Shown piece after piece: positions 60,601-64,000 of a stretch of 64,000 bases of DNA. Position numbers and translations under genes: made by a program. Within the stretch, counting starts at the first letter, position 1; every line of letters starts with the position of its first letter. The DNA comes from Gavia stellata (lineage: Eukaryota; Chordata; Aves; Gaviiformes; Gaviidae). Under the pieces are notes generated by a model. The model saw only the letters and a list, made by a program, of their open reading frames with translations. It searched no databases and was not told where the DNA came from. The stretch lies in contig NC_082604.1 of assembly GCF_030936135.1 (NCBI RefSeq), forward strand, positions 1,490,501 to 1,554,500, given 5' to 3'.

Positions 60601-61609
60601 CATTTCCTGTCAAATGTTCAAACAGAAAGGCACTTGACACCACCTGTAAAGGTTAATACTAAAATAGTTATTTAAATTTATACATGTGCTTCAGAAGTAT
60701 GAGTGGCAAGAATTTTCTTTAAAAGTTAGTTGTCTTTTTCCTGAAGTGGAAGACTTTCTTAAAGATGAAGGCATGGCTAGGTTTAATTTAGAACACAATG
60801 AATGTGACTTACACCAATTAGTTTCCACTTAAAAGATTCCATTTATGCCAAGCAGACACATTAACGCACAGCACTGACAGACTCTGCCATGGTCAAGTGG
60901 AACAACTCTTTCTTTTACCGGCATCCAACATGTAAGACACTCATGCAGATTTTGTAGTTGCTTATTCCTCTGCATACTAGCATACACGAGCTAGCCTTCC
61001 CAGTGCCAAATCTGGTTACACTTAAACCAACACAATAAAACCCTTACAAATGGGACTAAGGTTATTACATTTATAAGAACCAAAACAGCAGAACTCTTTA
61101 ACTGCCACATTAACGTAAAGCAAAATTCCTGGAGCAATTTGAAAGGAAGAATCTCTTATTATTGGATCCCCACTTAAACGTCTTGAGCTCCCTTTGCAAA
61201 AAATGGTACGTATAAGCTACACAAAACTTCTGAAGTACATGCAAGAGAGACTAACTTATGTAGGTCTACATACCAACTTATGTAATAAGAACTTATTTAC
61301 CCAGAACAATATTGATGATCTTGTTAAATTGATTGCTCCAAAGAAGCACATAGAGTTGACAGCAGGTTAGAAGTGACAATCGTCTTATTTGTTCTGCCTT
61401 ATACTATGAAATTCTTAAGACAGACCACTCATTTACACAGAGATGTTCATCGGGTACATACTCAGCGTGCGGTCGAACAGCAGACACCCCTGCAGAACTG
61501 GTGCTAGGCTCCTCTGCTATGCCTCCACCATCCAGAAACATGGTGACAGCCATCTCCAGATTGTTGTTGCATGCTTCAAGCATGTGCTTTCCCACGCTTT
61601 CACTGGCAC
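36459..61609 (-). CDS. UBXN7: UBX domain-containing protein 7 (5' exon off window)
   Basis: An adaptor that links ubiquitylated substrates and neddylated cullin-RING ligases to the p97/VCP segregase; in mammals it is tied to CUL2 and HIF1A turnover. Ten coding exons are present in gene order: 61609-61462, 59454-59387, 55736-55671, 51372-51260, 44770-44624, 44213-44123, 43009-42882, 42451-42058, 41299-41220, 36620-36459. All junctions are GT-AG and in frame, 1397 coding bases. If exon 1 is like human (73 bases), the protein is 489 residues, exactly the human length. Domains in order: UBA (to about 54), UAS thioredoxin-like fold (about 130-260), UIM ([15 protein letters not shown], about 286-300), an acidic Ser/Glu tract (about 312-343), and UBX (about 408-485) with the p97-contacting FPR loop (458-460). 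The start codon and promoter lie beyond 64000. The introns hold four CR1 copies, all antisense. Confidence 0.97.
37820..38968 (+). mobile_element. CR1 LINE with most of ORF2 missing
   Basis: The left part (about 37820-38390) resembles CR1 ORF1. A coiled-coil-like stretch decodes as [21 protein letters not shown] later segment at about 38255-38380 parallels the esterase start (GGGACTCC..CTGTGGGAAACTGAGGCACC, then TCATGGAGAGATTG). The right part (about 38400-38968) is the late ORF2 region ([11 protein letters not shown]) and a CR1 3' end (GATGATCTCCAGGGATCC). The middle, several kilobases in a full element, is absent. It is old and full of stops. It lies in UBXN7 intron 10, antisense to the gene. 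Confidence 0.75.
41220..41299 (-). CDS. UBXN7: UBXN7 exon 10 (start of UBX domain)
   Basis: Encodes [20 protein letters not shown] and EQAKLL, the first strands of the UBX fold. The acceptor is TTTATGCTAG and the donor CTG|GTGAGT. Confidence 0.96.
42058..42451 (-). CDS. UBXN7: UBXN7 exon 9 (UIM and acidic region)
   Basis: Encodes 131 codons from [20 protein letters not shown] to STFQGLDVN. It carries the ubiquitin-interacting motif and the Ser/Glu-rich acidic tract. The second half (about residues 350-400) is clearly less similar to human than the rest. The donor is AATG|GTAAGT. Confidence 0.96.
42882..43009 (-). CDS. UBXN7: UBXN7 exon 8 (end of UAS domain)
   Basis: Encodes [20 protein letters not shown] through PPQKCSRS. 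The acceptor is TTCCCTAG and the donor TCA|GTAAGT. Confidence 0.95.
44123..44213 (-). CDS. UBXN7: UBXN7 exon 7 (UAS domain)
   Basis: Encodes [20 protein letters not shown] and [10 protein letters not shown]. The acceptor is TTTGTAG and the donor ACAG|GTAAGA. Confidence 0.96.
44624..44770 (-). CDS. UBXN7: UBXN7 exon 6 (UAS domain)
   Basis: Forty-nine codons, phase 0 on both sides, starting [18 protein letters not shown] and ending REHFIFWQ. The acceptor is CTTACAG and the donor CAG|GTGAGA. Confidence 0.96.
45905..45955 (-). mobile_element. Possible relic CR1 tail
   Basis: AGAATCATGGAATAGTCC followed by GGGACCTCACG resembles a decayed reverse-complement CR1 3' end. It lies in UBXN7 intron 5. 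The match is short and uncertain. Confidence 0.25.
49325..49358. repeat. C-rich then T14 tract
   Basis: A CCCCACGCCCCACCCCTCCCC-type stretch runs into about fourteen T bases. Confidence 0.85.
50258..50502 (+). mobile_element. CR1 LINE 3' end with expanded G/T and poly-T tract
   Basis: It starts at ACTCACCCTCCCTGGAGG (late ORF2: [17 protein letters not shown]) and ends TTGGACTTGATGATCTTACAGG, TTTTCCAACCTTAGTGATTC and two CTGTGATT octamers. Between them, where the copy at 54,8 kb has about 20 bases of GTGGTGTTTGTTGGTTGATGG, this copy has about 115 bases of G/T-rich sequence and a run of about 24 T. It lies in UBXN7 intron 5, antisense. Confidence 0.93.
50328..50445. repeat. G/T-rich low-complexity tract ending in T24
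   Basis: The tract has almost only G and T on the plus strand (GTGTGGTGTTGGGTGGGTTGG and similar), with the last 24 or so bases all T. It sits wholly inside the CR1 tail. Confidence 0.93.
51260..51372 (-). CDS. UBXN7: UBXN7 exon 5 (start of UAS domain)
   Basis: Encodes [20 protein letters not shown] then [17 protein letters not shown]. The acceptor is GCTGTGCAG and the donor ACG|GTAAGT. Confidence 0.95.
52560..54900 (+). mobile_element. CR1 LINE, about 2.3 kb, relatively young, nearly open reverse transcriptase
   Basis: A 5'-truncated element. It begins in the ORF2 endonuclease region ([20 protein letters not shown]) and runs to the 3' tail. The reverse transcriptase frame from 53289 to about 54794 is interrupted by only two TAG codons, at about 53922 and 54705. 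Motifs present include [55 protein letters not shown] and FADD (about 53990-54001). Two frame changes lie upstream of 53289. The tail shows a small duplication (TTCCAACCTTAATGATTCTG occurs nearly twice). It lies in UBXN7 intron 4, antisense. Confidence 0.96.
55671..55736 (-). CDS. UBXN7: UBXN7 exon 4 (basic NLS-like segment)
   Basis: Sixty-six bases encoding [18 protein letters not shown] and TET. The acceptor is an AAG preceded directly by a T run of about 13. The exon length is a multiple of three, so skipping would keep frame and remove the KRRRPAR cluster. Confidence 0.93.
57311..57971 (+). mobile_element. CR1 LINE, 5'-truncated 3' end
   Basis: It starts abruptly at TGATCGACAGCCGGCTGAATA and ends CCAACCTAAATGATTCTATGATT. 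The coding part matches 54216-54650 with about 14 substitutions in 430 bases. The 3' UTR differs from that copy and instead resembles the tail at 1-95. It lies in UBXN7 intron 3, antisense and in direct orientation to the 52560 copy. Confidence 0.95.
59387..59454 (-). CDS. UBXN7: UBXN7 exon 3 (linker)
   Basis: Sixty-eight bases encoding [19 protein letters not shown] and LFG. The acceptor is TTCTTGATAG and the donor GGAG|GTAGGC. Confidence 0.93.
59595..59665 (-). mobile_element. Possible old CR1 relic
   Basis: TTTGAGGTCAAAAGGGACCTCC then AGAGACCATCCATTCCCA resembles the reverse complement of an old CR1 3' UTR (usually GGTTGGAAGGGACCTCTGGAG). The octamer tail is not visible. It lies in UBXN7 intron 2. 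Confidence 0.3.
61462..61609 (-). CDS. UBXN7: UBXN7 exon 2 (UBA domain)
   Basis: Encodes [16 protein letters not shown] and on to VRPHAE, the second half of the UBA ubiquitin-binding domain and a Ser/Thr-rich linker. The acceptor is ATTACAG and the donor GA|GTATGT. The exon needs one base from exon 1. Confidence 0.95.
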
Positions 61610-64000
61610 CTGTAATGCCAAAGAAAAATTAAAGCATCCTTTGGAGAGCATTTTGATCAGAAGTACTAGGAACAGCTGACTGGCAACTTTCTCTCTCAAA
61701 GCATTAATAATTAGAAAGAACAGTTCATCATTTGCCATTTATCTCTGAAGTACCACTATGAAAATAGTACTTGTCTACACAGTTATTTGTGTAATGACTA
61801 ACATTTATTAAAATCTCTCCTAAGCGCAACTAAATCCAGTCTTATTCTTGCTGCTTAGGATGAAATAGTACTTCTTAGCATCACTCGTAACTCTTTCCTG
61901 AGAGGGTCAGCCTCTACCTGCCAACTTCTCCTCAAAAACCATACCATCAACAGAAGCACCCTCATCAGTGGAAGCCCTCCTGCACCCAACCCTTTACATG
62001 TCTACTTACTACAGCATCTCTCTCTATGGTGGGCTGCCAAAGAGTTTATTTTCATATGCGAAGGCTGGTAGGGAGCAAGAGTGGCAAAATGCGGCTGAAC
62101 CAGTTTGGGAGTAGCTTTTGGATCTGTAGTAATTCTTACTAGGTTCACTGCAAGTCACCAAAATGAAGAAAACACTTTCCCCAGGATCAGAATCATAGGT
62201 AACATCAGTTTGGGCAAAACACAGCTGGACATTTCTCAGATTTTCTGGGAAAGACTCAAGAAGCTCTAGTTTGAACAGAGAAACTGTCGAGAGAAATCAG
62301 TTCTAAATGACCTGCATCATTACATTAAATCATGGAGAGAGCCAACCTAACTGAGGGATCTGGTTTTCCAAAAAATCAACCTGCCATGACAAGCGTACTG
62401 GGATGGCAGTTAGCTGTATTTTAAGACCTTAATTCAGATTAAGAAAGCGCAAAATAAAAACTAGTGACATCTCAAAAAATGATATGAGAGCATCAAGTTC
62501 GCATTCTTCAAATTAACTGCTCTTTGGCATTTTTCAGGAGCTCATTTCAACGTCAGCTGAGCAATTAAACAATACCTGTATAGTTTGGAATACACACACC
62601 ACCCTACAACCTCGCTGTACAGTCACGCGAAGTCATTCATTTAGAAGAACTAGAGGAAAAATTACATTCAGCTCTCTGCTATTTAAAGTGTTACCAACAC
62701 ATAAAGTGCTTGAACATTCTTCATCACTTCTAAGAAACTGCCACCATGTGAATATTTTCAGTGCTTGTGCTGGCAAACAGAAAATACTAAACATTTGTTA
62801 AGCCTCCCAGCAAATTTCAAAGAGATACCATCGCTTCATTGGTAAAGATACACAGGAGCTCCATTCTCTTAGCAATACTTTTCTGGATGAGAGCACTAAA
62901 GAAACACAATTCTACCATCTGGATAAAACAAATATAATCAAGGGCTGTTTCTCCTCATTCCTCACTATCACCTATGCTAGAATCAAACTGCTGTATAGTA
63001 TTATTCATTCAGCCTTTTCCCCACAGAGGTGATTTCGTACACTTACAACTCAAAGCTGAAAGCTGCTAACACAAACCACTGAGGGTGCGTGCTTCTGAGC
63101 ACCTGTCAAATCATGCCAGTATCGGCAAGACAAGCTCCGTAACAACACGCTTTTAGATGTAACCTTAAATTCTGTCAAAATGGGAAAACAAAACTTCAAA
63201 ACTCTACTTTAATAGCAGATGGGTGAAGCCCAGCAGGTTCTTTTTTTCCTTTGTGAAAGCATAAGAGGGGTGCTCTTATGTTTAACATAAGCCATCTGTA
63301 CAAGCACACAAAGCTGTCAGGAAGAGCGAACTAGCACGACTCCACTTGTTCTGGTTCGGTTTTTAGCAACTATCTCAGGCACTACTGAAAAGAAAACACA
63401 AGGCACGCATGGGCAGATACTATAATGAAAACGTGTTTGCTGTAGGTTCTTTTTATCCGAGAGGGTTTATTCTAAAAGGCTTCTTTAAGGATAGCCGAGC
63501 GATCAGTAATTTCCCAGTGTACCCTACCGGCATGTTCACAGCGTACTAAACACGCTCAACATCCTTGTTCAGGATTTGAGTGCATCCAAGCCTGAGGATG
63601 GGGACACAACCTGAAATTGAGCTGGTTTGAGCAACCGAATTAAAAGCGGTTTCACTTCTATCGACTAAAAAGCCAAAGATGTTTTATTAAATACTTCTCC
63701 TGTATTTGACATGTAACACCATAAGCAGGGGGGACCTAGAGTGAAGCAGATTAAACGCAAAGTGGGTCAAGTGCTCAAAGTACACAAGCTAAAGCAGGAA
63801 TTATCACCTGCCGCAAACTTCAATTCAAAAGCGACTTGCTATCTTCGTTAGCAAACCAAATTCTCAGTGAGTCCACCGTGCTTTAAGAGATTTATTTTCT
63901 TTTAAACGCGGACTCAGGGTTCAGCTCCAGCCTCCCTCCCAGCCCTCAGCTCTATTTGCAGGAGCGGGACGCTGTCCCCGGGGCGGAACGGAACGGACCG
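61610..64000 (-). other. UBXN7 intron 1 (3' part) approaching the promoter
   Basis: Intronic sequence without repeats or exons that I recognise. The last 120 bases become GC-rich with CpGs (CCCCGGGGCGGAACGGAACGG), as expected near a housekeeping promoter. No exon 1 coding sequence (ending ...QQFTTITG in human) or its donor was found, so exon 1 is beyond the edge. Confidence 0.55.

Noticed and set aside
63880-64000. UBXN7 exon 1
   Set aside because: The sequence becomes GC-rich but contains neither the conserved N-terminal codons nor a donor in the right frame; exon 1 is probably just off the window.

Overview
This is a window of bird nuclear genome. It holds five vertebrate protein-coding genes with GT-AG introns, many 3'-end fragments of CR1 (the main avian LINE), and one solo LTR that I recall as a type widespread in non-galliform birds. 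Splice-site reading and protein homology, done from memory, support all five genes; no species call is attempted.

Layout. 1-2462: the last two coding exons of D2HGDH (+). 4-5.7 kb: two CR1 fragments. 6969-7543: a solo retroviral LTR. 9281-15444: GAL3ST2 (+, four coding exons). 18441-20525: NEU4 (+, three coding exons). 21972-23653: TM4SF19 (-, four coding exons), tail-to-tail with NEU4 and carrying a 40-bp minisatellite in an intron. 29.9 kb to the end of the window: UBXN7 (-). Ten of its coding exons are present, with a candidate 6.5-kb 3' UTR; the first exon and promoter lie just past the right edge. The UBXN7 introns hold four CR1 copies, all antisense to the gene.

The genes do not form an operon-like unit. 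GAL3ST2 (Golgi 3-O-sulfation of terminal galactose) and NEU4 (removal of terminal sialic acid) both act on glycan termini. D2HGDH is a mitochondrial FAD enzyme, TM4SF19 a four-pass membrane protein, and UBXN7 an adaptor linking ubiquitylated substrates, cullin ligases and the p97/VCP ATPase.

The order joins two blocks that I recall as separate in human: 2q37.3 (D2HGDH-GAL3ST2-NEU4, followed there by PDCD1) and 3q29 (TM4SF19-UBXN7). The junction falls at about 20.5-22 kb, and no PDCD1 exon was seen. I found no convincing previously undescribed system. The most notable observations are the near-identical direct CR1 copies flanking an in-frame, NLS-like exon of UBXN7, a CR1 that joins an ORF1 piece to a 3' end, a CR1 tail that grew a G/T and poly-T tract, and a short unexplained repeat shared between GAL3ST2 intron 1 and the NEU4 downstream region.
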